Shown: positions 35,932 through 45,134 of the stretch, piece after piece | Layout of the letters: each line of letters begins with the position of its first letter | How positions within the stretch are numbered: position 1 is the first letter of the stretch | Source: Lactiplantibacillus herbarum | Lineage (GTDB): Bacteria; Bacillota; Bacilli; Lactobacillales; Lactobacillaceae | Direction of reading: 5' to 3' | NCBI RefSeq assembly: GCF_001039045.1 | Contig: NZ_LFEE01000012.1 | Location: 20,156-81,498, forward strand | Length of the DNA: 61,343 bases | Notes under the pieces: model-generated | Seen by the model: the letters and a program-made list of their open reading frames with translations, nothing else | Told to the model about the DNA's origin: nothing | Database searches by the model: none | Position numbers and translations under genes: made by a program

Positions 35932-36858
35932 ATGAAATTTAAGTCAGTTGTTACGGGTGCATCAGTTATTGCAGTTTCAGCACTAGCACTAGCAGGTTGT
36001 GGGAGCAGTTCATCAAGTTCTTCATCATCATCTTCAAAGAAGAGTTCATCTTCGAGTTCGTCATCACAAACCACTAAGGTTGCTAAGTTAACCACTGGAA
36101 GTAAAATGAAAGCGGGTACTTATAACCTCGAAGAAGAAAATTATTCACATGGTTACCGGACGAAGATCAGTCTTACCGTTAACGATAGCGGTAAAATCAC
36201 GAAGTCTACTTATGATCAAGTGAACAAGAGTGGCAAGTCAAAATCTGACGATGCTTCATACAACAAGCAGATGAAGAAAGTTGCCGGAACTAATCCTAAG
36301 ACTTACATGCCTAAGTTGAACAAGACTTTGACGGCCTCAGCTTCTACTGGTAACGTTGGCTCAATCGACGTTGTGACTGGTGCAACTGAATCATCAAAGA
36401 CCTTCCAAAACTATACACAACAATTAGTTCAAGCTGCCCAAGCTGGCAATACTTCTACTATCAAGATCAACAACGGTGCCAAGATGAAAGATGGTACTTA
36501 CACGTTGAACGAAAAGAACTACTCACACGGTTACAAAGTAACATTCTCAATTACGGTTAAGGATAACAAGATTACTAAGTCTGAATACAACCAAGTTAAC
36601 AAGAATGGTAAATCTAAAGTTGACGACGCTTCATACAACAAACAAATGAAGAAGATCGCCAAGACTAACCCTAAGACTTACCAACCAGCTTTAAACAAGT
36701 CATTGGTTAAGAACAGTGACCCTACTAAGGTTGACGTTGTGACTGGTGCTACTGAATCTTCAAATACCTTCATTATGTACGCAGAACAATTACAAAATGC
36801 TGCACAAAATGGCGATAGGAAGACCATCACTGTCGACAACATGATTTTCTCTGAATAA
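35932..36858 (+). CDS. pplA: FMN-binding lipoprotein with two flavinylation sites (PplA)
   Basis: A 308-residue surface lipoprotein, the terminal flavin carrier of extracellular electron transfer. Signal peptide 1-22 with lipobox LALAGC places the lipidated cysteine at 23. A serine-lysine linker (24-48) would span the cell wall. Two tandem FMN_bind domains follow, about 57-170 and 182-295, each ending in the flavinylation motif TGAT (149-152 and 271-274), so FMN should be linked to Thr152 and Thr274. The domains share long identical stretches (for example DDASYNKQMKK), showing internal duplication. GGGAG precedes the ATG. Substrate of FmnB encoded downstream. Confidence 0.93.
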   Translation: MKFKSVVTGASVIAVSALALAGCGSSSSSSSSSSSKKSSSSSSSSQTTKVAKLTTGSKMKAGTYNLEEENYSHGYRTKISLTVNDSGKITKSTYDQVNKSGKSKSDDASYNKQMKKVAGTNPKTYMPKLNKTLTASASTGNVGSIDVVTGATESSKTFQNYTQQLVQAAQAGNTSTIKINNGAKMKDGTYTLNEKNYSHGYKVTFSITVKDNKITKSEYNQVNKNGKSKVDDASYNKQMKKIAKTNPKTYQPALNKSLVKNSDPTKVDVVTGATESSNTFIMYAEQLQNAAQNGDRKTITVDNMIFSE

Positions 36859-36882
36859 CGCAATTTAACATTGATTATTTTC

Positions 36883-36919
36883 GAGGCCTGAGGCGCATGC
36901 TGAGGGCCTTTTGTTTTTT
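36883..36919 (+). terminator. Terminator after pplA
   Basis: AGGCC pairs with GGCCT across a GC-rich 16-nt loop, then TTTGTTTTTT. The stem is short; the T-rich tail supports it. Confidence 0.6.
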
Positions 36920-37042
36920 ACGGATACCTGAAGCTCTGGGGTAGTTGCTGTCTGTGAAATGTTTCTGATGCTGCCGGAATATGGCAGGTAGTTAAAGATT
37001 CTTAGCTAGATTTATTACGATGCTGTACATGCGGAATTTGTT

Positions 37043-37210
37043 CGCCTACCGGGGCAGTCGGACAACGCTGGAACGCCATGGGCACGGTTTTGAGCTCACC
37101 AGCCGAACCCGCTGGCAATCTCAAAACTCGGCCTTACACTAACCTGAGCAAACCACTCAGCTAAGTGTAATTTCATGCCTGAGCATTGTCAGACTACCCC
37201 TCACGGCTAG
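37043..37210 (+). repeat. Structured intergenic repeat, copy 2
   Basis: Complete copy, the closest relative of copy 1. The terminal helix pairs GACAACGCT with AGCATTGTC. The interior hairpins are GTTTTGAG/CTCAAAAC, with inner stem CCAGC/GCTGG, and TTACACT/AGTGTAA with CTGAG/CTCAG. Compared with copy 1, a G-C pair in the terminal helix has become A-T and an A-T pair in the inner stem has become C-G, both with compensation. It starts about 125 bp after the pplA terminator and ends 160 bp before the fmnB promoter. Flanks resemble those of copy 1 to about 37262. Confidence 0.85.
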
Positions 37211-37361
37211 GTTGAGCTTCAAAATATTGATTAGATGTATCAAGATTTAATTTGATTGATCGCTATAAAAATAGAACTAGCTGATAGTTGTTCAGTTATC
37301 ATCAGTTATAGACTGTCATCCAGTACATGCAATTTTAAATCATTAACACAGGCTAAACTGA

Positions 37362-37375
37362 AATTTTGGTATAAT
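37362..37375 (+). promoter_or_regulatory. fmnB promoter, extended -10
   Basis: Perfect TATAAT at 37370-37375 preceded by TTTTGG (TGN extension). No good -35 at standard distance. Transcription starting near 37382 would exclude the ATG at 37377 and favour ATG 37410. Confidence 0.6.
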
Positions 37376-37409
37376 AATGAGTGAAATTATAATAGGGGAA
37401 GTATTGGGA

Positions 37410-38519
37410 ATGAAACTAAAAAGATGGCTCCAGATTGGGTTAGTTGCGATGTTACTCGTGCCTCTTACGGCATGTGGCACTAGCAGTAGTAAAAAAGCGG
37501 CCAGTAATCGGCCTAAGCCCACTAAAGTTGTGAAGACGCCTACCGAAGATACCCAGTTTATGATGGGAACGGTTGTAACGTTGCGCGTCTACAACAAGGG
37601 TAAGGACAACGTGGTAGCCGGTGCCTTTAAGTTGCTTAAAAAAGAGGCTAAGAAGGTAACGGTCAACCAAAAGGGTTCAGAAATCGATAAGATCAACGCT
37701 GCCGCTGGTAAAAAGCCAGTGGTTGTCAGCAAGGATATCTATCCAATGATCAAAGCAGCTTACTACTACAGTAAGAACTCGGATGAATCGTTTGATCTCG
37801 CAATCGGACCGATTACCTCACTGTGGCATATCGGTTTCTCAGATGCTAAAGTGCCAACGCAACAAGAAATTGATCAAAACGTTAAGTTAGTTGATTATAC
37901 GAAGGTCAAGTTAAATGATAAGAAGCATTCCGTTTATCTTGAAGAAAAAGGCATGCAGCTGGACCTTGGTGGGATCGCTAAGGGTTACATGACTGATCAA
38001 GTTAAAACTTACTTCTTAAATCACGGTGTTTCAACGGCGATCATTGACCTTGGTGGGAACATCTATGTCATGGGTGACAGTCCTAAAGGCACTAAGTCTG
38101 GGAACTGGACCGTTGGGATTCAAGATCCGAAAGCTTCTCGTGGGACTGCGATCGGTTCACTGCCAGCTAAGAACATGTCGATCGTAACGTCTGGTATCTA
38201 TGAACGCTACTTGAAGAAGAACGGTAAAGTTTATAGTCATTTGATGGATCCTAAGACGGGTTCGCCTTATCAAAACAACTTGATGGGTGTTTCAATCATT
38301 TCTAAGAAGTCCGTTGATGGCGATGGCTTATCGACAGCGACCTTTGATAAGGGCTTAAAAGCAGGGATGAAGTATATTAATGGTAAATCAGATCAAGGTA
38401 TCGGTGCCATCTTCATTACTAAGGATAAAAAGGTCTACGTTTCAGACAACTTGAAGAAGAAGTTTACGTTGTTTGGTGACGAGGGTTACAAATTAGGACC
38501 AGTCAGTGATCTGAAGTAG
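37410..38519 (+). CDS. fmnB: ApbE-family FMN transferase, lipoprotein (FmnB)
   Basis: A 369-residue extracytoplasmic enzyme that transfers FMN from FAD to Thr in FMN_bind domains, here most likely PplA. Signal peptide with lipobox LTAC, lipidated Cys22. ApbE signatures: MMGTVVTLRVY near residue 50, LDLGGIAKGYMTDQV near 190, and IDLGGNIYVMG near 215. I chose ATG 37410, which has AGGGGAAG upstream. The longer form from 37377 would place 11 residues before the signal peptide and start before the likely transcript. It has its own promoter, separated from pplA by repeat copy 2. Confidence 0.92.
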   Translation: MKLKRWLQIGLVAMLLVPLTACGTSSSKKAASNRPKPTKVVKTPTEDTQFMMGTVVTLRVYNKGKDNVVAGAFKLLKKEAKKVTVNQKGSEIDKINAAAGKKPVVVSKDIYPMIKAAYYYSKNSDESFDLAIGPITSLWHIGFSDAKVPTQQEIDQNVKLVDYTKVKLNDKKHSVYLEEKGMQLDLGGIAKGYMTDQVKTYFLNHGVSTAIIDLGGNIYVMGDSPKGTKSGNWTVGIQDPKASRGTAIGSLPAKNMSIVTSGIYERYLKKNGKVYSHLMDPKTGSPYQNNLMGVSIISKKSVDGDGLSTATFDKGLKAGMKYINGKSDQGIGAIFITKDKKVYVSDNLKKKFTLFGDEGYKLGPVSDLK

Positions 38520-38605
38520 GCTTGACGCGCAGAACTGGGATGATACAAGTTGCTTGAGATATGTTATGATAATAAGCATGAATTTTAAGGAAATGAGGGA
38601 CCATC

Positions 38606-39448
38606 GTGAGTTCGATTATTGACGTTGAACATTTAAATTACCGTTATCCGCAACAGGCGGCTGACGAACTAACGTTACGGGACATTTCGTTTACGGTGGC
38701 TCCAGGTGAATGGGTGGCGATCGTTGGCCACAACGGTTCTGGTAAGTCGACCTTAGCCAAAAACCTCAATGGCTTACTAGCGCCGGCGGCCGGGACGATT
38801 ACTGTTGACGGTCAAGTCTTATCAGAAGAGACCGTCTGGGATATTCGGACCAAAATTGGCATGGTATTTCAAAATCCTGACAACCAGTTTGTCGGTGCGA
38901 CCGTAGCGGATGACGTGGCGTTCAGCTTGGAAAACCAAGGGATTCCTCGTGACGAGATGCTTAAACGGGTCGCAGCTGCATTAAAACAAGTGGATATGCA
39001 GGACTTTGCTACTCGTGAACCAGCACGGCTATCAGGTGGGCAAAAGCAGCGAGTGGCTCTAGCCGGAATGATTGCGGCTCAGCCCCAAATCCTGATTCTT
39101 GACGAAGCCACCTCAATGTTAGATCCGCGTGGGCGCCAAGAAGTTTTGGCAACGATTCGACAAATGAAGGCGGCGTCAGCTTTAACCGTCCTGTCGATTA
39201 CGCATGATATTGATGAGGCTGCTAGTGCTAACCGGGTCCTCGTGATCAATGACGGTGAACTCAAAGAAGAGGGAACGCCGGCTGAAATTTTCCAACACGG
39301 CGAAGAACTGATTAAGATGGGCTTAGACATGCCGTACGCTGAACGTTTGAAAGCAGCGTTGAAACGGCAAGGGATGCAAGTTCCAGCAACGTATTTAACT
39401 GAGAAAGGGATGGCGGACTGGTTATGGCAATTACGTTCAAACAAGTAG
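38606..39448 (+). CDS. ecfA1: ECF transporter ATPase EcfA1
   Basis: A 280-residue ABC ATPase of the shared energy-coupling module that drives vitamin uptake by exchangeable substrate subunits. Walker [10 protein letters not shown] (41-49), Q loop [10 protein letters not shown], signature LSGGQKQRV, Walker [17 protein letters not shown] start. It overlaps ecfA2 by 25 bp, so translation is coupled. The rplQ-ecfA1-ecfA2-ecfT-truA-rplM-rpsI order of Firmicutes is kept here apart from the inserted EET genes. In EET bacteria ECF-type uptake has been linked to flavin supply. No substrate subunit gene is adjacent. Confidence 0.95.
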   Translation: MSSIIDVEHLNYRYPQQAADELTLRDISFTVAPGEWVAIVGHNGSGKSTLAKNLNGLLAPAAGTITVDGQVLSEETVWDIRTKIGMVFQNPDNQFVGATVADDVAFSLENQGIPRDEMLKRVAAALKQVDMQDFATREPARLSGGQKQRVALAGMIAAQPQILILDEATSMLDPRGRQEVLATIRQMKAASALTVLSITHDIDEAASANRVLVINDGELKEEGTPAEIFQHGEELIKMGLDMPYAERLKAALKRQGMQVPATYLTEKGMADWLWQLRSNK

Positions 39449-40323
39449 ATTTTACTTACCAACCGGGCACCCCGTTCGCAACGAATGCGTTAACCGATAT
39501 TAATGTCACGATTCCAACCGGTTCTTATACCGCGTTGATTGGCCATACCGGTAGTGGTAAGTCGACCTTACTGCAACACCTCAATGCGCTATTAAAACCA
39601 ACCAGTGGGACTGTCACGATTGGTGAACGCGTCATCACACCGACAACGAGTAATAAGGACCTGAAGAGTTTGCGCCAACAAGTCGGCATCGTCTTTCAAT
39701 TTCCTGAAAGCCAGTTGTTTGAAGAAACGGTCGTAAAGGATATTGCTTTTGGTCCACAAAACTTCGGTGTCAGTGAGGAAGATGCGCACCAAACGGCTGC
39801 CAAAATGTTGGCGCTAGTTGGTTTAGATCAATCACTATTAGAACGGTCACCATTTGATTTATCCGGTGGTCAGATGCGACGGGTCGCCATTGCTGGAGTA
39901 CTGGCAATGCAACCCAAAGTATTAGTACTGGATGAACCAACGGCGGGGCTTGATCCCCAGGGGCGTTTGGAAATGATGCAAATGTTTGCTCGCTTGCGTC
40001 ATGAGCAGGAGCTGACTGTTGTCCTCGTTACCCATCAGATGGATGATGTCGCAGATTATGCGGACAATGTCATTGTGATGGATCAGGGACGCGTTGTGAA
40101 GACGGGAACGCCACGAGAAATCTTTGCGGACCCTCAGTGGTTGACTGAACATCAATTGGGGCTTCCTAAGACTACCGCTTTTGCACAGACGTTACGGGAG
40201 CAAGGCTGGCAATTTGACCAGTTACCACTGACGGAAGACGAACTAGCGCAAATGCTTAAGTCTCAATTAGCACCCAGTCTAGCACCTAGTCATTTTGGGG
40301 AGGGTACTGCCCATGATGAATAA
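39424..40323 (+). CDS. ecfA2: ECF transporter ATPase EcfA2
   Basis: A 299-residue second ATPase of the energy-coupling heterodimer. Walker [11 protein letters not shown] loop [13 protein letters not shown], signature LSGGQMRRV, Walker [14 protein letters not shown]. The [11 protein letters not shown] pattern distinguishes it from EcfA1. The start lies inside ecfA1. The C-terminal 20 residues (rich in Pro, Ser, Ala) seem variable. It overlaps ecfT by 11 bp. Confidence 0.95.
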   Translation: MAITFKQVDFTYQPGTPFATNALTDINVTIPTGSYTALIGHTGSGKSTLLQHLNALLKPTSGTVTIGERVITPTTSNKDLKSLRQQVGIVFQFPESQLFEETVVKDIAFGPQNFGVSEEDAHQTAAKMLALVGLDQSLLERSPFDLSGGQMRRVAIAGVLAMQPKVLVLDEPTAGLDPQGRLEMMQMFARLRHEQELTVVLVTHQMDDVADYADNVIVMDQGRVVKTGTPREIFADPQWLTEHQLGLPKTTAFAQTLREQGWQFDQLPLTEDELAQMLKSQLAPSLAPSHFGEGTAHDE

Positions 40324-41113
40324 ATTGATTTTTGGTCGCTATGTTCCGGGAAATTCGGTCGTTCACCGGATGGATCCGCGTGCTAAGCTACTTCTAAGTT
40401 TTTACTTTATCGGCATTATTTTTATTGCGAATAGTTGGCTAACTTATTTAGTGTTATTTGCCTTCACATTAGCTGCTATCTATCTCTCAGGTGTGAAGTG
40501 GTCGTTCTTCATCAATGGGGTTAAACCACTGATTTGGTTGATTCTGTTCACCGTGGTCCTACAAGTGTTGTTCAGTGCCGGTGGTGGGCACGTTTACTTC
40601 CAGTGGGGGATTATCACGATTAGCCAGAGTGGGCTGATCAACGGGGTGTATATCTTCTGTCGCTTCGTGCTGATTATCTTTATGTCAACGTTACTCACGT
40701 TGACGACGCCACCACTGGAACTGTCTGATGCGATTGAATATATTCTGATGCCATTAAAAGTGGTTCACTTTCCCGTTTACGAAGTCGCATTAATGTTATC
40801 AATTGCGTTGCGCTTTGTGCCAACGTTGATGGATGAAACGGAAAAGATTATGAATGCGCAACGTGCTCGTGGTGTCGACTTTGGGGAAGGTAATATCTTC
40901 CAGCAAATGCGCGCCGTGGTACCATTGCTGATTCCATTGTTCGTTAGTTCATTTAATCGGGCTGAAGATTTGGCCACAGCGATGGAAGCCCGGGGTTATC
41001 AAGGCGGAGAGGGACGTAGTAAGTTCCGTATCCTGAAGTGGCAAATGCGCGATACATGGGCAACCATTAGCTTTGCCGTCCTAACCGTTGCTCTGATCCT
41101 GTTACGAGCTTAG
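40313..41113 (+). CDS. ecfT: ECF transporter membrane component EcfT
   Basis: A 266-residue scaffold with about five membrane helices and two Ala-Arg-Gly coupling motifs, [10 protein letters not shown] and [10 protein letters not shown], that dock into the two ATPases. I chose ATG 40313, preceded by GGGGAGGG and overlapping the ecfA2 stop. An in-frame upstream start at 40295 would overlap further and lacks a site. Confidence 0.95.
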   Translation: MMNKLIFGRYVPGNSVVHRMDPRAKLLLSFYFIGIIFIANSWLTYLVLFAFTLAAIYLSGVKWSFFINGVKPLIWLILFTVVLQVLFSAGGGHVYFQWGIITISQSGLINGVYIFCRFVLIIFMSTLLTLTTPPLELSDAIEYILMPLKVVHFPVYEVALMLSIALRFVPTLMDETEKIMNAQRARGVDFGEGNIFQQMRAVVPLLIPLFVSSFNRAEDLATAMEARGYQGGEGRSKFRILKWQMRDTWATISFAVLTVALILLRA

Positions 41114-41125
41114 TTTAATAATGAG

Positions 41126-41161
41126 CGTGGGGACCACCAGACTGGTGAACCCACGTTTTTC
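41126..41161 (+). terminator. Terminator after ecfT
   Basis: CGTGGG pairs with CCCACG around an inner ACCACCAGACTGGTGA stem, followed by TTTTT. It lies 12 nt after ecfT and just before truA, so truA is partly or separately expressed. Confidence 0.8.
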
Positions 41162-41178
41162 AATTATGGAGGAATAAC

Positions 41179-41967
41179 GTGACCACTCGGTATAAAGTAG
41201 TTTTAGCATACGATGGGACCAATTTTGCGGGCTTTCAGCGCCAGCCGAATCAACGGACCGTCGAACAAGTCTTCACGAAAGCCGTTAATAAAATGGCCAA
41301 GGATCCAGTTGAACCAATTGTGATCTATGGTGCGGGCAGAACGGATGCCGGTGTCCACGCTTTTGGTCAGACGATTCACTTTGATCTCCCTTATGAGATC
41401 AATGAACGTGGTGTTCGGCGGGGATTGAATAGTTTATTGCCAACTGATACGTTAGTTCAGAGTGTCGAAATCGTTTCTGATGATTTTCACGCCCGTTATG
41501 ACACGGTCGGTAAAAGGTACTGGTATCGTGCTTACCAGGATGAATTTGTTGATCCATTCAAACGTAATAGGACTGGCCACTTTAAATTTACGGCCGACAT
41601 TGACCGTATTCAACAAGCGATTGGGGATCTTGAAGGCAAGCATGATTTTTCAACGTTTGTCGCATCCGGGTCACAGGCCCATGATCATGTTCGTGAAATC
41701 TATTCGGCCAAAGCATGGTCACTGCCGGATGAGCGAGAGATCCAGTTTGAATTCTGCGGTAGTGGATTCTTATATAATCAGGTACGGATCATGGTTGCGG
41801 TCTTGATGGAAATCGGTCAGGGGCGGCGTTCCGTCGACTGTATTCCAGCATTGCTAGCAACCAAAGATCGCGAACAGGCGCGGGGAACTGCTCCTGCCGC
41901 TGGACTATATATGAAAAAAGTGTATTATAATGAACATGAGTTACAAGCTGATTTAAATAAGCATTGA
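41179..41967 (+). CDS. truA: tRNA pseudouridine synthase A
   Basis: A 262-residue enzyme that makes pseudouridine at positions 38-40 of the tRNA anticodon stem. Catalytic Asp56 lies in GAGRTDAGVHAFGQ. GTG start after GGAGGAA. Conserved location between ecfT and rplM. Full length. Confidence 0.96.
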   Translation: MTTRYKVVLAYDGTNFAGFQRQPNQRTVEQVFTKAVNKMAKDPVEPIVIYGAGRTDAGVHAFGQTIHFDLPYEINERGVRRGLNSLLPTDTLVQSVEIVSDDFHARYDTVGKRYWYRAYQDEFVDPFKRNRTGHFKFTADIDRIQQAIGDLEGKHDFSTFVASGSQAHDHVREIYSAKAWSLPDEREIQFEFCGSGFLYNQVRIMVAVLMEIGQGRRSVDCIPALLATKDREQARGTAPAAGLYMKKVYYNEHELQADLNKH

Positions 41968-41970
41968 CCA

Positions 41971-41999
41971 TTGACTTCTATGGCTAAGTTAGGTAAAAT
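41971..41999 (+). promoter_or_regulatory. rplM-rpsI promoter
   Basis: TTGACT at 41971-41976, 17-bp spacer, TAAAAT at 41994-41999, directly after truA. Confidence 0.75.
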
Positions 42000-42009
42000 A
42001 ATCGTTGGT

Positions 42010-42060
42010 ATTGTTTGCCCCACGATAAGCCCCGGAAATCTTATTGAGTGTCAAGCAAAC
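42010..42060 (+). ncRNA. Candidate L13 leader RNA
   Basis: In the 5' leader of rplM, GTTTGC (about 42015-42020) pairs with GCAAAC (about 42056-42061), enclosing the hairpin GATAAG/CTTATT. Structured leaders upstream of rplM, thought to bind L13, are known in Firmicutes. The shape fits, but I did not align it to the known family. Confidence 0.55.
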
Positions 42061-42082
42061 ACAGAAAATGGAGGAACACAAC

Positions 42083-42526
42083 GTGCGTACAACATATATG
42101 GCTAAACCAGGTGAAATTGATCGTAAATGGTATGTAGTTGATGCAACAGGTATCCCAATGGGTCGCCTTTCAACTGTCGTAGCATCAATCTTGCGTGGTA
42201 AGAACAAACCTACCTTTACCCCTAACGTGGATACTGGTGATAACGTGATCGTTATTAATGCAAGCAAGGTCGCTTTAACTGGGAACAAAGCAGAAACGAA
42301 GATTTACTATCATCATACTGCTTATGCTGGTGGTTTAAAGGAACGAACTGCCGGTGACTTCTTGGCAAAGGAACCTACTAAATTGATTGAAACTTCAGTT
42401 AAGGGTATGCTTCCTCACAATTCTTTGGGTCACAAAATGGGCTTGAAGTTGCATGTTTATGCTGGTGCAGAACATACGCAACAAGCACAAAAACCTGAAG
42501 TTTTGGACATCACTAATTTAATCTAG
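42083..42526 (+). CDS. rplM: 50S ribosomal protein L13
   Basis: A 147-residue early-assembly protein. GTG start ([20 protein letters not shown]) after GGAGGAA. Signature [20 protein letters not shown]. Operon with rpsI, 13 nt downstream. The in-frame start at 42044 would run through the leader structure and was rejected. Confidence 0.97.
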   Translation: MRTTYMAKPGEIDRKWYVVDATGIPMGRLSTVVASILRGKNKPTFTPNVDTGDNVIVINASKVALTGNKAETKIYYHHTAYAGGLKERTAGDFLAKEPTKLIETSVKGMLPHNSLGHKMGLKLHVYAGAEHTQQAQKPEVLDITNLI

Positions 42527-42539
42527 GGAGGAAACTACA

Positions 42540-42932
42540 TTGGCTCAAGTACAATATCGCGGCACAGGCCGTCGTAAAGATTCAGTTGCCCGCGTACGTT
42601 TAGTACCAGGTACTGGTAAAATTGTTATGAATGATAAATCTGTTGAAGATTACATTCCATTTGCAGATATTCGCAAGGAATTGTTACAACCATTCGAAGT
42701 TACTGAAACATCAGATCAATACGATGTTTTAGTAAACGTTAATGGTGGTGGCTTCCATGGTCAAGCCGGCGCAACTCGTCATGGGATCGCTCGGGCATTG
42801 CTCGAAGTTGACCCAGATTTCCGTACTCCATTGAAGCGCGCGGGTCTATTGACTCGTGATGCTCGTATGAAGGAACGTAAGAAGCCAGGTTTGAAGAAAG
42901 CCCGGAAAGCTTCACAATTCTCAAAACGTTAA
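42540..42932 (+). CDS. rpsI: 30S ribosomal protein S9
   Basis: A 130-residue protein whose C-terminal tail touches the P-site tRNA. TTG start ([19 protein letters not shown]) after GGGAGG. Signature [19 protein letters not shown], ending in the typical FSKR. Confidence 0.98.
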   Translation: MAQVQYRGTGRRKDSVARVRLVPGTGKIVMNDKSVEDYIPFADIRKELLQPFEVTETSDQYDVLVNVNGGGFHGQAGATRHGIARALLEVDPDFRTPLKRAGLLTRDARMKERKKPGLKKARKASQFSKR

Positions 42933-42975
42933 TATTTTCCAAAAACGTTGTAATAACAACATTTTCTGGTCAGAG

Positions 42976-43010
42976 AAAAAGCGCTCATCTTCGGATGAAC
43001 GCTTTTTTTA
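42976..43010 (+). terminator. Terminator of rplM-rpsI
   Basis: AAAAGCGCTCATC pairs with GATGAACGCTTTT around a TTCG tetraloop, followed by a T run. Confidence 0.93.
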
Positions 43011-43120
43011 TTGGATAAAAACCATAAAAAAACACATAAATTGTTCGTGATAATTAAGCTAACGCATTGTTACTAAATTAGATGGTGCTATCGTAGTACT
43101 GCTACATCTGTGGTCTTACC

Positions 43121-43285
43121 CGCCTTCCGGGTGCCTCTGACCGCTGCCGGAACGTGGTGGGCATCGATTTGAGCTCACGCCCAACCCGCGTAATCTCAAA
43201 TACGAGCCTTATGCTAAGCGAGCACACAACGCTCACTAAGCATAATTTCACCACTGGGCGCAGTCAGAGGCACCCTCACGGCTAG
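43121..43285 (+). repeat. Structured intergenic repeat, copy 3
   Basis: Complete but diverged copy. The terminal helix is strong: GGTGCCTCTGAC pairs with GTCAGAGGCACC. The interior hairpins are ATTTGAG/CTCAAAT, with CGC/GCG, and TTATGCT/AGCATAA with GCGAGC/GCTCAC. An additional helix GTGGTG/CACCAC is visible at the junction. Ends CGCCTTCCGG and CGGCTAG match the family. It starts about 110 bp after the rpsI terminator and ends about 160 bp before the mtsC promoter. Confidence 0.85.
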
Positions 43286-43446
43286 ATTGGATTATGGCGT
43301 GATGATTATGGTTAACCTTAGTCTGATAAGAGAGAATCCGATTTAAAGCGTTCAATCTTTAGTATCAAGTACGAGCAGATTATAAGTGTAAATTGTCATA
43401 ACGTTAACAGTTTAAAACTAAAAAGTTAACTGTGCCTAACAATTAT

Positions 43447-43482
43447 TTGTATTTAGCTTAATTATCAGTTATGATGATTAAG
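43447..43482 (+). promoter_or_regulatory. mtsCBA promoter and metalloregulator-like operator
   Basis: TTGTAT at 43447-43452 and TATGAT at 43470-43475, 17 bp apart. A 26-bp imperfect palindrome at 43457-43482 (CTTAAT-TATCA-GTTA-TGATG-ATTAAG) covers the -10 box. For a manganese uptake operon this is where a DtxR/MntR-type repressor would be expected; the identity of the repressor is inference. A pair of GTTAAC hexamers lies 30-60 bp upstream. Confidence 0.6.
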
Positions 43483-43523
43483 AACTAACTAACCGACTAC
43501 CGCGATGAACGGAGGAATACTTG

Positions 43524-44258
43524 ATGTTAAAAGTACACAACCTCACCGTGGCATACAGTGACACACCAGTCTTTACTGATGTTGCCGTTAACTTTAACGC
43601 CGGCAAAATTACTGGAATCATTGGGCCCAATGGTGCAGGAAAATCAACTATGATCAAAGCAATCCTTGGTCTAATTAAGGCACGGACGGGGAACGTCGAC
43701 TTTGACGGTCAAACGCTGAAACAGGTCCGCAAGCAGATTGCTTACGTGGAGCAACGCAAAGATATTGATTTAACGTTTCCAATCAATGTTTTTGACGTTG
43801 TTTTAACGGGAACTTACGGCCGCCTGGGACTATTTAGAGAGCCTAGCAAGGCTGACCGGCAGCGATGCCAAGATGCCCTTGACCAGCTTGGTCTAGCAGA
43901 ATTTGCACAACGACAGATCAGCCAACTCTCGGGTGGGCAATTGCAGCGCGTCTTCGTGGCACGTGCCATTGTACAAAACGCCAGCATTATTATTATGGAT
44001 GAACCCTTTGTGGGGATTGATTTACAGAGCGAGACCGTTATTATGCGTATCTTGCACCAGTGGCGTGATGAAGGTAAGACCGTCATTGTGGTTCATCATG
44101 ACCTGAATAAAGTGACCCATTACTTCGATGAACTAGTTATATTGAATCATGGAATCGTTGCAGCTGGTCCCGTTGCAGAAGTTTATACGCCAGCAAATAT
44201 TGAACGGACGTTTAGTGCCGATCTTTCACAGGTGTTATTTGCGAAGGAGGGGAACTAA
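43524..44258 (+). CDS. mtsC: Manganese/metal ABC transporter ATPase
   Basis: A 244-residue ABC ATPase. Walker A GPNGAGKST near residue 37, signature LSGGQLQRV, Walker B IIIMDEPFVGID, switch histidine in IVVHHD. ATG 43524 follows GGAGGA. First gene of a three-gene operon whose order (ATPase, permease, binding protein) and context match mtsCBA of L. plantarum, a system reported to respond to manganese starvation. Zinc or iron specificity cannot be excluded from sequence. Its stop is directly followed by mtsB. Confidence 0.9.
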   Translation: MLKVHNLTVAYSDTPVFTDVAVNFNAGKITGIIGPNGAGKSTMIKAILGLIKARTGNVDFDGQTLKQVRKQIAYVEQRKDIDLTFPINVFDVVLTGTYGRLGLFREPSKADRQRCQDALDQLGLAEFAQRQISQLSGGQLQRVFVARAIVQNASIIIMDEPFVGIDLQSETVIMRILHQWRDEGKTVIVVHHDLNKVTHYFDELVILNHGIVAAGPVAEVYTPANIERTFSADLSQVLFAKEGN

Positions 44259-45134
44259 ATGTTGCAGTCAATTACAACGTTTATCAGCGCATTAGGGAAG
44301 TATGATTTCCTGCAGAGTGCCCTGATTACTGCCATTATGGTCGGTGTCATGTCTGGTATTATTGGTAGTTTCATTATTTTACGGGGAATGTCGATGATGG
44401 GGGATGCGATCTCGCACGCCGTCTTGCCCGGAGTTGCTATCGCCTATATGTTAGGCATCAATGTCTTGATTGGTGCGTCAATCTTTGGGATTTTAGCGGC
44501 AGGACTGATTGGCTTGGTTGCGAGTCGCAGTAAACTTAAAACGGATACGTCAATCGGAATCGTCTTTAGCGCATTCTATGCGCTGGGTTTTATCCTGATT
44601 TCATTAGCCGAAAGTGCGACTAACTTACACCACATTCTGTTTGGTAACATCTTAGCCGTCAGTGATACGGATATGCTGACGACCACGATTGTCTTAGGAA
44701 TCGTCATTCTGTTCGTCGTCTTCTTCTACAAGGAACTCTTGATTACTTCGTTTGATCCGACCTTTGCTAAAACGTATGGGCTAAAGGTGCAGTTACTGCA
44801 TTACGCATTGATGCTGGTGCTAACACTAGTGACTGTATCGGCGTTACAAACAGTTGGAATCATCTTGGTAGTCGCCATGCTGATTACGCCGGCAGCCACA
44901 GCCTTTCTTTGGACTAACCGCTTAGGTGTGATGTTGATACTAGCTGCGGTGATTGGTGCAGTGGTGTCCGTTATTGGCCTGTACCTGAGTTATACGCTCA
45001 ACTGGGCGTCGGGTCCAGCGATCGTTTTAGTAGCAGCGGGATTATTTGGAATCTCATTCGTCATCTCACCTAAACAAGCGTTATTACCTGGTTTGTGGAA
45101 GGGCATTGGTCGTACACGACGGGTGTCCGCATGA
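44259..45134 (+). CDS. mtsB: Manganese/metal ABC transporter permease
   Basis: A 291-residue ABC-3 family permease with about eight membrane helices. MMGDAISHAVLPGVAIAY is the family hallmark near residue 50. The start directly abuts the mtsC stop, with AAGGAGG inside mtsC. Its stop overlaps the mtsA start (ATGA). Confidence 0.9.
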   Translation: MLQSITTFISALGKYDFLQSALITAIMVGVMSGIIGSFIILRGMSMMGDAISHAVLPGVAIAYMLGINVLIGASIFGILAAGLIGLVASRSKLKTDTSIGIVFSAFYALGFILISLAESATNLHHILFGNILAVSDTDMLTTTIVLGIVILFVVFFYKELLITSFDPTFAKTYGLKVQLLHYALMLVLTLVTVSALQTVGIILVVAMLITPAATAFLWTNRLGVMLILAAVIGAVVSVIGLYLSYTLNWASGPAIVLVAAGLFGISFVISPKQALLPGLWKGIGRTRRVSA

